The notes under the pieces are model-generated. The model was not told where the DNA came from and did no database searches. It saw only the letters and a program-made list of their open reading frames with translations. A DNA stretch of 64,000 nt from Burkholderiales bacterium (GTDB lineage Bacteria > Pseudomonadota > Gammaproteobacteria > Burkholderiales > Burkholderiaceae_C), in contig JABEVE010000004.1 of NCBI GenBank assembly GCA_013044035.1, positions 71,588-135,587 of the forward strand, read 5' to 3'. The translations under genes were made by a program, and so were the position numbers. This document shows positions 47,335 to 56,425 of the stretch, piece after piece (the stretch's first letter is position 1; every line of letters starts with the position of its first letter).

Positions 47335-48388
47335 AGCCGAAGCCGCGGCAGTCTCGAGCGCAGGCTCAGCACGTTCGACGACCCAGATGTCCAGCGACAC
47401 CCCCGAAGCCACGACGGTCACGCGCCAACGCGGCCGCCCGACCGCGCACCCGGACTGGCCGCAAGCGCCCGCCGCCTGTATCGACAGTATTCAGCGCTTT
47501 TGCGACACCCTCTGGTTGGAACATGGCTTGTCCACCAACACCCTGGCGGCCTATCGCAGTGACCTGACCCTGTTCGCGCGCTGGCTGATGCTTGCCGGCA
47601 GTCCGGGTTTGCATGCTGTCACTGAGGCCGATCTGCTGGCCTATCTCGCTGTGCGTTTCGCCGGCAGCAAGGCCACGGCGTCCAACCGTCGCCTTGCTGC
47701 CTTGCGACGCTACTTTCACTGGGTCCTGCGCGAGCGCCTGCGCAGCGACGACCCCACGCTCAAGCTCGAGCGCGCGCGCGAACAGGCACGGCGCCCCAAG
47801 ACCTTGAGTGAAGCCCAGGTCGAGGCCCTGCTGCTGGCGCCGGACGTGAACACGCCGCTGGGTCTGCGTGACCGCACCATGCTGGAGCTACTCTACGCCA
47901 GTGGCCTGCGCGTGAGCGAGTTGGTGGCGCTCAAGGCCGTGCATCTGAGCCTGGCCGATGCCGTGGTCCGTATCGTGGCCGGCAAGGGTGGCAAGGACAG
48001 GCTGGTGCCGTTCGGTGAGCAAGCCGCATTCTGGCTGGAACGCTATGCACGCGAGGCCCGCCCGGCTTTGCTTGGCGTGGGTGACAGTGATTTTTTGTTC
48101 ATCACCCGTCACAGTGGTCGAGCCGGCAAGCGTGCCCCTGGCGGCATGACGCGGCAGATGTTCTGGACCCTGCTCAAGCGCCACGCGCTGCGCGCCGGCG
48201 TCGATGCGCCACTCTCGCCCCACACGCTGCGACATGCATTCGCCACCCATCTGCTCAACCACGGCGCCGACCTGCGGGTGGTGCAATTGCTGCTCGGCCA
48301 CGCTGACATCTCCACCACGCAGATCTACACCCATGTCGCGCGCGAGCGGCTCAAGCAACTGCACGCGCATCACCATCCCCGGGGCTAG
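47327..48388 (+). CDS. xerD: Site-specific tyrosine recombinase XerD
   Basis: Chromosome dimer resolution recombinase acting with XerC and FtsK at dif. 353 residues from ATG 47327 (MNEAEAAAV), which overlaps the ogt stop; the first about 45 residues are a non-conserved extension. The N-terminal core-binding domain (about 50-140) contains LSTNTLAAYRSDLTLF, and the catalytic domain has the Arg of YASGLRVSELVALK, the His/Arg pair HTLRHAFATHLLNHG, the second His in GHADISTTQIYTHV and its Tyr nucleophile. All catalytic residues are present. It is XerD rather than XerC by the conserved sequence, without a dif site in the window. Confidence 0.93.
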   Translation: MNEAEAAAVSSAGSARSTTQMSSDTPEATTVTRQRGRPTAHPDWPQAPAACIDSIQRFCDTLWLEHGLSTNTLAAYRSDLTLFARWLMLAGSPGLHAVTEADLLAYLAVRFAGSKATASNRRLAALRRYFHWVLRERLRSDDPTLKLERAREQARRPKTLSEAQVEALLLAPDVNTPLGLRDRTMLELLYASGLRVSELVALKAVHLSLADAVVRIVAGKGGKDRLVPFGEQAAFWLERYAREARPALLGVGDSDFLFITRHSGRAGKRAPGGMTRQMFWTLLKRHALRAGVDAPLSPHTLRHAFATHLLNHGADLRVVQLLLGHADISTTQIYTHVARERLKQLHAHHHPRG

Positions 48389-48398
48389 GAGCTCATCC

Positions 48399-48995
48399 AT
48401 GGCACACAATGACTTCGGGTCTGCCCTGATCCTGCTGTTGCTGATCCTCGATCCGTTCGGCAACTTGCCGTTCTTCATCGCCATCATGCGGCAGTTGCCG
48501 AAGCAGCGCCGGCTGCCCGTGGCCCTGCGCGAAATCGGCATCGCCTACGTGGTGTTGCTGGCGTTCATGTGGGGCGGGCAGGGGTTCTTGCGCATCATGG
48601 GCCTGAGCCAACCGGCGCTGGAAGTGGCCGGTGGCGTCATTCTGCTGCTGGTCGCCATCAAGATGATCTTTTCCAGCACGTCCGAAATTTTTGGTGGAAC
48701 CGACGGCAAGGAGCCGATGGTTTTCCCGCTGGCCGTGCCCTTGCTGGCAGGGCCTTCAGCGCTGGCCACGGTGCTGCTGCTGACCTCACGCCAACCCGGA
48801 CAAATGTGGACCTGGGTGGCCGCACTGACCGCTGCCATCGTCGTCACCGGTGGCCTGCTGCTGATGGCCGAAACCCTGTTGAAATGGGTGGGCGACTCGG
48901 TCATGCGTGCCGGCGAAAAGCTCATGGGCCTGATCCTCACGGCCATTGCCGTCAATATGCTGCTGGGCGGACTGCGCACCTACTTTCTGCATTGA
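48399..48995 (+). CDS. MarC-family membrane protein
   Basis: Integral membrane protein of 198 residues with about six hydrophobic segments. The ORF-track start is antisense or out-of-frame extension; ATG 48399 has AGGAG 7 nt upstream. MarC/UPF0056 features are LILDPFGNLPFFIAIM at the N-terminus, MVFPLAVPLLAGPSALATVLLL in the middle and GEKLMGLILTAIAVNMLLGG at the C-terminus. The family has no settled function despite its name. It follows xerD by 10 nt and is likely co-transcribed with it. Confidence 0.9.
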   Translation: MAHNDFGSALILLLLILDPFGNLPFFIAIMRQLPKQRRLPVALREIGIAYVVLLAFMWGGQGFLRIMGLSQPALEVAGGVILLLVAIKMIFSSTSEIFGGTDGKEPMVFPLAVPLLAGPSALATVLLLTSRQPGQMWTWVAALTAAIVVTGGLLLMAETLLKWVGDSVMRAGEKLMGLILTAIAVNMLLGGLRTYFLH

Positions 48996-49106
48996 CCCTG
49001 AACCGCGATGTTCTCCAGGGCCCTTGTCCGGACGCCGCGCATCAGCCACAGCCTGCCAGACGCCTGCGCCTTGACTCGCCTCCACCGAGCGCCATCGACG
49101 CGCGTT

Positions 49107-49997
49107 TCAGGTGTCTGCCCAGGCGCGCTGCATCCAGCCGCGCAAGCGCGCCGCAAACTGGTTCAGCGCCAGTCCTGTCAGCACCAGCACCCCGGCGACG
49201 AGCTTCCAGGGCTGCATGCCTTCATGCAGCACCAGCGAGCCCGACACCATGCCGGCCACGGGAACGAGCAAGGCAAACGGTGCGACCTGCGAAGCCGGAT
49301 ACCGCCGCATCAACATCGACCAGATGCCGAAGCCGAACAACGTGTTCGGGTAGGACTGGAACAACACCGTGATCCACGACATGGTGTTCATCGCCAGCAG
49401 CGCCGCCCACATCACATGTGGCCCCTCCACCAGAGCCGAAATGACAAACAACGGCGGCACCGCAACCAGGCTGCCCCAAACCACCAGCGACATCGGGTTC
49501 ACCACCTTCATGCGCTTGGTCAGCACATTTGCCACGGCCCACGAGCAAGCAGCGCCCACTACCAGCAGCAGTCCGATGAAGGTGGACGGTGTGTCCAGAT
49601 GCCAGGCCACCACCCCCATGCCCAGCAGCGCAATACCTGCGCCGGACAACTGCGTGAAGCGTGCATGCTCGCCCAGCAGCCACCACGCCAGCCCGATGGT
49701 GAAAAACGCCTGCAATTGAATGACCAGCGACGACAACCCAGCCGGCATGCCCAGTTTCATGCCCACGAACAACAAGCCGAATTGCACCGCAAACTGCGCC
49801 AGCCCCCAACTGACCAACAACTGCCACGGCACGGTCGGGCGAGCAACGAAAAACACCAAGGGCAGCGCGGCGAAGGTGAAACGCAGTGTGGTGAAAAACA
49901 ACGGCGGCATGCCCTGCAGCCCGAGCTTGATTACCACGAAGTTAAAGCCCCAGATCGTGACCGTGAGCAGGGCGAGAAGGATATGGCGCAGGCGCAT
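49107..49997 (-). CDS. EamA/DMT-family metabolite exporter
   Basis: Inner-membrane transporter of 296 residues with ten predicted hydrophobic segments in two EamA repeats; the first has the conserved TIWGFNFVVIKLGL and the second SWAVANVLTKRM. ATG 49997 (MRLRHILL) was chosen since the first hydrophobic helix begins at once; the ORF-track start 18 codons upstream is not conserved. RarD/YdcZ-type or amino-acid exporters belong to this superfamily; the substrate cannot be read from sequence. Confidence 0.88.
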   Translation of the reverse strand: MRLRHILLALLTVTIWGFNFVVIKLGLQGMPPLFFTTLRFTFAALPLVFFVARPTVPWQLLVSWGLAQFAVQFGLLFVGMKLGMPAGLSSLVIQLQAFFTIGLAWWLLGEHARFTQLSGAGIALLGMGVVAWHLDTPSTFIGLLLVVGAACSWAVANVLTKRMKVVNPMSLVVWGSLVAVPPLFVISALVEGPHVMWAALLAMNTMSWITVLFQSYPNTLFGFGIWSMLMRRYPASQVAPFALLVPVAGMVSGSLVLHEGMQPWKLVAGVLVLTGLALNQFAARLRGWMQRAWADT

Positions 49998-50196
49998 GGG
50001 AAAGGATTGAGAAAATGGGGATAACCATCGTAGTCCGAGGCACTGCTGCACGAACGCGCTGCGTGAGACAGAGGCCTTCGCAGGTTCGACAAGGTTTGCC
50101 GACCTGGTCCAACGTCAACAAAAGAGTGAGGTCGAGGCCGATTGCCCGGCAGTCGCTGAGATCGATTGGCAGAGACGCCAACCGAGCTGCCGAGCG

Positions 50197-51054
50197 TTAT
50201 CTCTCGACTTCAAGCCGGTCGAGATCCGCGAGCGTGAAACCGGCTTCCAGACGCGCCTCGCGGTTGAACGGCGGCTTCATGCGCGGTGCACCGAAGCGGG
50301 CGGCGAGTTCGTCATGTGCGGTGATCGGGTCGAGGTTCGCGCGCTCGCAAGCCCAGTGGTACCAGCGGTTGCCGATGGCGACATGGCCGATCTCGTCGGC
50401 CAGGATGCGGTCGAGAATCGCCGCGCCGCGTTGATCGCCAGCGGCAGCGAGCTTGGCGCGGATGCCGGGGTTCACGTCCAGTCCGCGCGCCTCCAGGGTG
50501 CGGGGCACCAGAGCCATGCGGGCGAGGAGATCGAAGGCGGTTTTTTCCGCCATATCCCACAGGCCGTTGTGGGCGGGAAAGTCGCCGTACTCGTGGCCGA
50601 TGCTGTGCAGGTGCTCGCGCAGCAGGGTGAAATGTTCGGCTTCTTCGGCGGCCACGAGCAGCCAGTCACGGTAGTAGTCTTGCGGCAAATGGGCGAAACG
50701 CCACGCCGCATCAAGCGCGAGATTGATGGCATTGAACTCGATGTGAGTGATGGCGTGGAGCAGCGTGGCGCGGCCCGGCAGATGGCTGGCGTTGCGCCGG
50801 GGCATTTGCTGCGCAGGCATCAACTCCGGACGGGCCGGTCGGCCGGGGAGGGCACTGTCCGGCGGGGGCTGCAGGACCGCAGACGGGTCCAACGCCAAAC
50901 GCCCGGCTTGCAAGTCATCACGCAAGGCGAGCACCCAGGAGACCTTGCGCGTCGGGTCAGACTCCATCAGCGCAGCAAGGGCGCCACCGCGGGCGCAACC
51001 GGTGCTCGTGGCCTGGGCGTGCGTCACGTTCACGGATGGTGCCGTGTTGCTCAC
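50197..51054 (-). CDS. DUF455 ferritin-like protein
   Basis: 285 residues with a ferritin-like helical bundle. The diiron-type motifs are HAITHIEFNAINLALDAAW near residue 100, AEEAEHFTLLREHL near 133 and ADEIGHVAIGNRWYHW near 222, so a metal-bound carboxylate/histidine site is likely. The family is DUF455, related to MiaE-like tRNA hydroxylases in fold; no reaction is known for it. The gene's ATG overlaps the stop of qmcA by four bases, making it the third gene of a nfeD-qmcA-DUF455 operon on the minus strand. Confidence 0.85.
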   Translation of the reverse strand: MSNTAPSVNVTHAQATSTGCARGGALAALMESDPTRKVSWVLALRDDLQAGRLALDPSAVLQPPPDSALPGRPARPELMPAQQMPRRNASHLPGRATLLHAITHIEFNAINLALDAAWRFAHLPQDYYRDWLLVAAEEAEHFTLLREHLHSIGHEYGDFPAHNGLWDMAEKTAFDLLARMALVPRTLEARGLDVNPGIRAKLAAAGDQRGAAILDRILADEIGHVAIGNRWYHWACERANLDPITAHDELAARFGAPRMKPPFNREARLEAGFTLADLDRLEVER

Positions 51055-51956
51055 TGGGTTTTCTTCAGCACCGTCATGGCTGAGGCAATGAGCCCTGCGG
51101 CCTGGCTCATGTCATTGGGAACGATGAGGGTGGTGCTGGCCTTGGCGACGTTGGCGTATGCATCCAAACCTTGTTGTGCCACCTTGAGCTGCACGGCTTC
51201 GATGCCACCGGGTTTGCCGATGGCGGCGGCCACTACTTCCAGCGCGTGGGCGGTGGCGTTGGCCACAGCTTCGATGGCGGCCGCTTCACCCTGGGCGCGG
51301 TTGATGGCGGCCTGGCGTTCCCCCTCGGAACGTTCGATGAAGGCCTGGCGCTCGCCCTCGGCCTGATTGATCTGCTGCTGCCGCGCGCCTTCGGAGGTGG
51401 CGATGACGGCACGCTTTTCACGTTCGGCGGTGATTTGGCGCTGCATTGCGTGCAGGATTTCACCCGGCGGCGTCAGGTCCTTGATTTCGTAGCGCAGCAC
51501 CTTCACACCCCAGTTCATGGCGGCGTCGTCGAGCGCCGACACCACGCTGTGGTTGATGAAATCGCGTTCCTCAAAGGTCTTGTCGAGTTCGAGCTTGCCG
51601 ATGACCGATCGCAGCGTGGTCTGCGCCAGTTGCGAAATGGCCAGCACGTAGTTGGACGAGCCGTAGCTGGCACGCATGGGGTCGGTCACTTGGAAATAGA
51701 GAATGCCATCGACCGTGAGTTGGGTGTTGTCACGGGTGATGCAGATCTGGCTGGCGATGTCCAGCGGCACTTCTTTTTGCATGTGTTTGTAGGCGACGCG
51801 GTCGATGAAGGGGACGATGAAGCTCAGACCCGGCGCCAGGGTGCGGTCGTATTTCCCCAGGCGCTCCACCACCCAGGCATGCTGTTGCGGCACCACCTTC
51901 ACGCCCCGCGAAACGATGATGATGGCGATGATGACCAGGATGATGGCCAGTTCCAT
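51051..51956 (-). CDS. qmcA: SPFH-domain protein QmcA (stomatin-like)
   Basis: Membrane-anchored SPFH/band-7 protein of 301 residues. The N-terminal hydrophobic anchor is about 2-18 (ELAIILVIIAIIIVSRG), the SPFH domain about 20-190 with KVVPQQHAWVVERLGKY, CITRDNTQLTVDGILYFQV and INHSVVSALDDAAMNWGV, and a coiled-coil rich in Glu, Ala and Gln follows (RQQQINQAEGERQAFIERSEGERQ). Such proteins assemble on membranes in microdomain-like oligomers and pair with an NfeD protein, as here (nfeD is the upstream gene, on the same strand). Its exact role is not established. Confidence 0.93.
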   Translation of the reverse strand: MELAIILVIIAIIIVSRGVKVVPQQHAWVVERLGKYDRTLAPGLSFIVPFIDRVAYKHMQKEVPLDIASQICITRDNTQLTVDGILYFQVTDPMRASYGSSNYVLAISQLAQTTLRSVIGKLELDKTFEERDFINHSVVSALDDAAMNWGVKVLRYEIKDLTPPGEILHAMQRQITAEREKRAVIATSEGARQQQINQAEGERQAFIERSEGERQAAINRAQGEAAAIEAVANATAHALEVVAAAIGKPGGIEAVQLKVAQQGLDAYANVAKASTTLIVPNDMSQAAGLIASAMTVLKKTQ

Positions 51957-52066
51957 GGCAGCTCTCCAGTTGTTGGGCTATGGGAGCAGCGCGTTTGCCA
52001 GCGAGCTGCGAAAGTCGAAAGTCGGGCCCGAGGGCAATGTCGCGACGAGGGCGGCAAGATCCGAGA

Positions 52067-52543
52067 TCAGCCCGGATACGTGCCGGATTGTGCCTGCGCA
52101 GTGTTGGCACTGTCAGTCGACCGCGGTTCCAGCACCAGGGTATTGCCGTCCATGGCCTGGATGCGGTACTGCCCCGGCAGCGCTGCGCCATGGCCGCCAA
52201 AGCGGGCGGTCCAGTCGCTGCCGCGGTAGCGCACGCGGGCCTCGCCGTTGGCATCCCAACTGCCGACCTGCACGATGGAACCGATGTCGAGGTTGATGTC
52301 GCGATTGGCCTGTGGCGCCGTCTTGACGCGCCTGTTGCGCATGGTGTAAAGCACGGCGATCAAGCCGGCGCCAACCGTTGCGGCGGCCACCCATTGCCAT
52401 GTGGTGCCCAGGCCCAGATGCGCAGCCAGCGCACCGGCTGCGGCGCCAACGGCCAGCATCAGCAGGTAGAAACTGCCGCTGGCGAGTTCCAGCGCCACCA
52501 GCACGGCGGCAATGATCCACCATTGAACGGGGGTACTCATCAT
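52067..52543 (-). CDS. NfeD-like membrane protein
   Basis: 158 residues, the short NfeD form lacking the protease domain. Two to three hydrophobic segments span about 8-70 (VQWWIIAAVLVALELASGSFYLLMLAVGAAAG), and the C-terminal OB-fold part (about 95-150) has a DIGSIVQVG and WTARFGG pattern. It is the first gene of the nfeD-qmcA-DUF455 operon and, by family, helps anchor or regulate the stomatin-like partner. The ORF starts with a double Met, ATGATG, at 52543. Confidence 0.87.
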   Translation of the reverse strand: MMSTPVQWWIIAAVLVALELASGSFYLLMLAVGAAAGALAAHLGLGTTWQWVAAATVGAGLIAVLYTMRNRRVKTAPQANRDINLDIGSIVQVGSWDANGEARVRYRGSDWTARFGGHGAALPGQYRIQAMDGNTLVLEPRSTDSANTAQAQSGTYPG

Positions 52544-52560
52544 GATGGTCTCCCGAGATT

Positions 52561-52589
52561 TTGACTTGTGTTCATAGGATTTTTCTACA
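52561..52589 (+). promoter_or_regulatory. Weak sigma70-type promoter candidate for the decarboxylase gene
   Basis: TTGACT at 52561-52566 and TCTACA at 52584-52589 are 17 nt apart, 49 nt upstream of ATG 52638. The -10 matches the consensus at only three positions, so this is tentative. Confidence 0.3.
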
Positions 52590-52637
52590 CTTCGCGCTTC
52601 ACTTGGGGCGTAAGCCTATCTTTCATCGGAGTCCATC

Positions 52638-54899
52638 ATGCGCTTTCGTTTCCCCATCGTCATCATCGACGAGGACTTCCGCTCCGAGAACAACTCGGGT
52701 CTGGGCATTCGTGCACTGGCACAGGCCATCGAGGCCGAGGGTGTCGAAGTGCTGGGCGTGACCAGTTTTGGTGATCTCTCCAGCTTTGCTCAACAGCAGT
52801 CACGCGCCAGCGCCTTCATCCTGTCCATCGACGATGAGGAGTTCGCCTCGGCCGAGGTGAATGCCGAAGCCCCGGTGCTGCAGACCCTGCGCAAATTCAT
52901 CGAGGAAATTCGCTTCCGCAACGCCGAAATTCCCATCTATTTGTATGGTGAAACACGCACCTCGCGCCATATTCCGAATGGCATCCTGCGCGAACTGCAT
53001 GGTTTCATCCACATGTTCGAGGACACGCCAGAGTTCGTCGCGCGCCACATCATTCGCGAATCCAGGGCCTATCTGGATTCGCTGGCGCCGCCGTTTTTCC
53101 GTGCCCTGGTCGGCTACGCGGCCGATGGTTCCTACTCCTGGCATTGCCCCGGCCATTCCGGCGGCGTGGCTTTCCTGAAAAGTCCGGTGGGGCAGATGTT
53201 CCACCAGTTCTTCGGTGAAAACCTGTTGCGCGCCGATGTCTGCAACTCGGTGGATGAACTCGGCCAGTTGCTCGATCACACCGGTCCTGTCGCTGCTTCG
53301 GAACGCAATGCCGCGCGTATTTTCCACGCCGATCATCTGTTCTTCGTCACCAACGGCACCTCCACCTCGAACAAGATGGTGTGGCATTCCACCGTGGCGC
53401 CCGGCGATGTGGTGGTGGTGGACCGCAACTGCCACAAGAGCGTGCTGCACGCCATCATCATGACGGGCGCGCTGCCGGTTTTCCTCACGCCGACGCGCAA
53501 CCATTACGGCATCATCGGCCCGATTCCGAAGGACGAATTCAAGCCCGAGAACATCGCGCGCAAGATTGCCGCCAACCCGCTGACGGCGCATCTGTCAGGC
53601 AAGGTCAAACCGCGGGTGCTGACCATCACGCAGTCGACCTACGATGGTGTGATCTACAACGTCGACACCATCAAGCAGATGCTCGATGGCTACATCGACA
53701 CCCTGCATTTCGACGAGGCCTGGCTGCCGCACGCCACATTCCATCCGTTCTACACCGGCATGCACGCCATCGGTTTCGGCCGGCGGCGCACCAAAGAGGC
53801 CATGGTGTTCTCCACCCAGTCCACGCACAAACTTCTGGCGGGGCTGAGCCAGGCATCGCAAATTCTGGTGCAGGACTCCGAGACCCGCAGCCTGGATCGC
53901 CCGCGTTTCAACGAGGCCTACCTGATGCACAGCTCGACCTCGCCGCAATATGCCATCATCGCCTCGTGCGACGTGGCCGCGGCGATGATGGAGCCGCCGG
54001 GCGGCACAGCGCTGGTGGAGGAGAGCATTCTGGAGGCGCTGAACTTCCGCCGCGCCATGCGCAAGGTCGACGAGGAGTTCGGCCACGACTGGTGGTTCAA
54101 GGTCTGGGGGCCCGACGAATTGGCGCCGGAAGACATCGGCGCGCGCGAAGACTGGTTGCTCGGGCCGCAGGCCCAGTGGCATGGCTTTGGCGAACTGGCG
54201 CCGGGCTTCAACATGCTCGACCCGATCAAGGCGACTGTCATCACCCCTGGCCTCGACCTGCACGGCAGCTTCAGCGAAACCGGCATCCCGGCTGCCATCG
54301 TCACCAAATTCCTCGCCGAACACGGGGTCATCGTGGAGAAGACAGGGCTCTACAGCTTTTTCATCATGTTCACGATCGGCATCACCAAGGGTCGCTGGAA
54401 CACTCTGGTGACGGCACTGCAACAGTTCAAGGACGACTACGACCGCAACCAGCCGTTGTGGCGCATCCTGCCGGAATTCGTCGCCAAGTATCCGGTCTAC
54501 GAACGCGTGGGCTTGCGGGAGTTGTGTCAGCGCATCCACACCGCCTACCAGGCCAGCGACGTCGCTCGGCTAACCACCGAGATGTACCTGTCTGACCTGC
54601 AGCCTGCCATGACGCCCACCGAGGCTTATGCCAGGATGGCACACCGCGATATCGAACGCGTGGGGATTGACGATCTGGAAGGGCGGATCACTACGGCCCT
54701 GCTCACACCCTACCCACCAGGCATTCCACTGCTGATCCCAGGCGAGCGCTTTAACCGCAAGATCGTGCAATACCTGCAGTTCGCACGCGATTTCAACCGT
54801 CAGTTCCCGGGCTTCGCCACCGACATCCACGGTCTGGTGGAGGAAGACGGGCCGAGCGGCAAGCGCTATTGCATCGACTGCGTGCGGGGAAGCGCGTAA
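52638..54899 (+). CDS. PLP-dependent lysine/ornithine/arginine decarboxylase
   Basis: Fold type I PLP decarboxylase of 753 residues in the Orn/Lys/Arg (OKR) group. The N-terminal 'wing' domain (1-about 130) is receiver-like, beginning FPIVIIDEDFRSENNSGLGIRALAQAIEAEG. The PLP-binding lysine is in STHKLLAGLSQASQ near residue 395, with HFDEAWLPHATFHPFY just before it. The C-terminal domain (about 600-750) is intact. The product is a polyamine or agmatine, used in acid resistance or polyamine synthesis; the substrate is not decided by these motifs. No antiporter gene lies next to it. Confidence 0.93.
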   Translation: MRFRFPIVIIDEDFRSENNSGLGIRALAQAIEAEGVEVLGVTSFGDLSSFAQQQSRASAFILSIDDEEFASAEVNAEAPVLQTLRKFIEEIRFRNAEIPIYLYGETRTSRHIPNGILRELHGFIHMFEDTPEFVARHIIRESRAYLDSLAPPFFRALVGYAADGSYSWHCPGHSGGVAFLKSPVGQMFHQFFGENLLRADVCNSVDELGQLLDHTGPVAASERNAARIFHADHLFFVTNGTSTSNKMVWHSTVAPGDVVVVDRNCHKSVLHAIIMTGALPVFLTPTRNHYGIIGPIPKDEFKPENIARKIAANPLTAHLSGKVKPRVLTITQSTYDGVIYNVDTIKQMLDGYIDTLHFDEAWLPHATFHPFYTGMHAIGFGRRRTKEAMVFSTQSTHKLLAGLSQASQILVQDSETRSLDRPRFNEAYLMHSSTSPQYAIIASCDVAAAMMEPPGGTALVEESILEALNFRRAMRKVDEEFGHDWWFKVWGPDELAPEDIGAREDWLLGPQAQWHGFGELAPGFNMLDPIKATVITPGLDLHGSFSETGIPAAIVTKFLAEHGVIVEKTGLYSFFIMFTIGITKGRWNTLVTALQQFKDDYDRNQPLWRILPEFVAKYPVYERVGLRELCQRIHTAYQASDVARLTTEMYLSDLQPAMTPTEAYARMAHRDIERVGIDDLEGRITTALLTPYPPGIPLLIPGERFNRKIVQYLQFARDFNRQFPGFATDIHGLVEEDGPSGKRYCIDCVRGSA

Positions 54900-54936
54900 G
54901 CGGGTCTCCACGCGTGTCGCAAAAACATGGGGATGC

Positions 54937-55194
54937 TCAGCGCTGTTGCTGCTGGTACTGCTGCCGCAGCCGTTGTTGTTCCTCGGGCGGCAGTCTCTGG
55001 TAGCGCTGCTGCTCCTGCAGGATGCGCTGGCGGCGCTCGGGTGGCAGGCGCTCCCATTGCTGCATGCGCTGGTTCCATTGCGGCCCGCGCTCCTCACCCT
55101 GGCGCTCCCTGTTCGCCATGGCTGGCGCAGCGGCGGCCAACCCGATCAACGCCAGGGCGAACCCGAGGAGGCGACGCGTGAATCGCGCTTGCAT
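54937..55194 (-). CDS. Small exported DUF3106-like protein
   Basis: 85 residues from ATG 55194 with a signal peptide (FTRRLLGFALALIGLAAAAPAMA), then a short, extremely Gln/Arg-rich mature part (WNQRMQQWERLPPERRQRILQEQQRYQRLPPEEQQRLRQ). The repeated WxxLPPxRRQ/YQRLPPEEQ pattern is the DUF3106 signature. It follows the anti-sigma gene on the same strand by 13 nt, so it is probably the third gene of the sigma operon. Function unknown; a periplasmic or envelope role is inferred from the signal. Confidence 0.8.
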   Translation of the reverse strand: MQARFTRRLLGFALALIGLAAAAPAMANRERQGEERGPQWNQRMQQWERLPPERRQRILQEQQRYQRLPPEEQQRLRQQYQQQQR

Positions 55195-55207
55195 GGTGCT
55201 CCCCGAG

Positions 55208-55639
55208 TCAGGCGGGATTGGCATGGCGCGCATCCTGCATGGCCTGGGGATGGGCAGCCAGCCACTCATAGAAATCCATATGCTGCACGGCGTCGGCAGT
55301 TTGTGCGTTCAGCATGACGGGCTGCAAGGGCGTTTGCGTGTGGCTGGACAGCAGCGGCAGCGCAGCCAGCGTGAAGACCGCCAGAGACGCGGTGACGAAG
55401 CCCGCCGCCATCACCCGCGGCCAGCGCAAGTGCCGTGCTGGCCTGGCCTGGGCGCGCCGCGCCGCCAACTGGGGCAAGGGCGCAAGCCCGGCTGCCAACC
55501 GCGCACCGAACTCAGCCTCGGCAGCCAGCGATTCGTTGGACCGCAAAGCCTCCTGCACGATACGCGACTGCTCGGCATCGAGCAGGCCAGCGCGCCAGCG
55601 GTCGATTTCGGCCGTTGTGATGGATGTGTTGGTGTTCAT
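55208..55639 (-). CDS. Anti-sigma-factor-like single-pass membrane protein
   Basis: 143 residues from ATG 55639. The cytosolic N-terminal half (about 1-65) has the anti-sigma pattern AEIDRWRAGLLDAEQSRIVQEALRSNESLAAEAEF, followed by one membrane helix (about 78-97, WPRVMAAGFVTASLAVFTLAALPLL) and a short periplasmic tail. No zinc-binding HxxxCxxC motif is present, so it is not a ZAS-type anti-sigma factor. Its start is 12 nt before the sigma-factor stop; the tight linkage and one-helix topology suggest that it binds the ECF factor. The start of the ORF track lies five codons earlier. Confidence 0.7.
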   Translation of the reverse strand: MNTNTSITTAEIDRWRAGLLDAEQSRIVQEALRSNESLAAEAEFGARLAAGLAPLPQLAARRAQARPARHLRWPRVMAAGFVTASLAVFTLAALPLLSSHTQTPLQPVMLNAQTADAVQHMDFYEWLAAHPQAMQDARHANPA

Positions 55640-55650
55640 GGCGTCACCGT

Positions 55651-56247
55651 TCACGATGAAATTCCCCCAGTTAATGGATTATCACTCTGCAGCACATGGC
55701 GCAGGTGGGTCAGGGCGCGCAAGTGATGGGTTTTCACACTGCCCTCGCTCACGTGCATGGCCTTTGCCGTATCGGCAATCGACAGGCCTTCCATCTCACG
55801 CAACATGAACGCCTCGCGTTGGCGCGCGCTGAGTTTGCCGATGGCGTCGGCGATCCGTCCTGCAAGCTGCAGGTTGCCGAGTTGGTGATCTGGGCCCGGG
55901 CCTGGGTCGGCCAGGCTTTCCCAGGGTGCCGGTGCGCCTTCGTCCTCGTCGTCGCCGGCAAAGAAAAAATCGAACACTTTCTCGATTTTCTTGCGCCGGT
56001 GCCAGTCGGTGATGCGGTTGCGCAGAATGCTGTAGAACAGCGGCGCCCACTCCTCGGCAGGTTTGTTGCGGTAATTGCTCACCAGTTTGGCCAAACTGTC
56101 TTGCACCAGGTCGGCGGCCAAATGCGAATTGCCCGCGGTTTCCAGCAGCGCCAGACGCAGCGCGCGTGGACGTACCTCCAGACAGAAGCGGTCGAGAGCA
56201 GGATCCTGGCTCACGTCGTCAAGCGTAAGTGTGAATGCATGTGACAT
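55651..56247 (-). CDS. ECF-type RNA polymerase sigma factor
   Basis: About 198 residues. Region 2 (about 15-85) contains LLETAGNSHLAADLVQDSLAKLVSNY and region 4 (about 135-190) contains KLSARQREAFMLREMEGLSIADTAKAMHVSEGSVKTHHLRALTHLR, the promoter -35 recognition helices. A long acidic linker (AGDDEDEGAPAPWE) joins them. ATG 56247 was chosen since the family sequence begins MSHAFTL; the ORF-track start 18 codons upstream is non-conserved. It is the promoter-proximal gene of a three-gene set with an anti-sigma-like protein and a DUF3106-like exported protein; the trigger and targets are unknown. Confidence 0.92.
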   Translation of the reverse strand: MSHAFTLTLDDVSQDPALDRFCLEVRPRALRLALLETAGNSHLAADLVQDSLAKLVSNYRNKPAEEWAPLFYSILRNRITDWHRRKKIEKVFDFFFAGDDEDEGAPAPWESLADPGPGPDHQLGNLQLAGRIADAIGKLSARQREAFMLREMEGLSIADTAKAMHVSEGSVKTHHLRALTHLRHVLQSDNPLTGGISS

Positions 56248-56425
56248 AGCATAGTGCGCAGTGGCGGCGGGCAATTCAACGCAGTTTCCTCGCTGCAACA
56301 ACGCGAAACGGGCGGCTTTTCAGGACAGCATCAGCAAGTTTTTTTGTAACAGTTTTCCGGCGCCGGATCGAAACCCCTCGCTTGCCCGCCCTCCCTAGAA
56401 TGGGCATTCACTCTGACCTGCCACC

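Noticed and set aside
50052-50196. Hidden gene or RNA between the EamA gene and the DUF455 operon
   Set aside because: No coherent ORF, hairpin with T run or recognised RNA motif was seen in this 145-bp gap.
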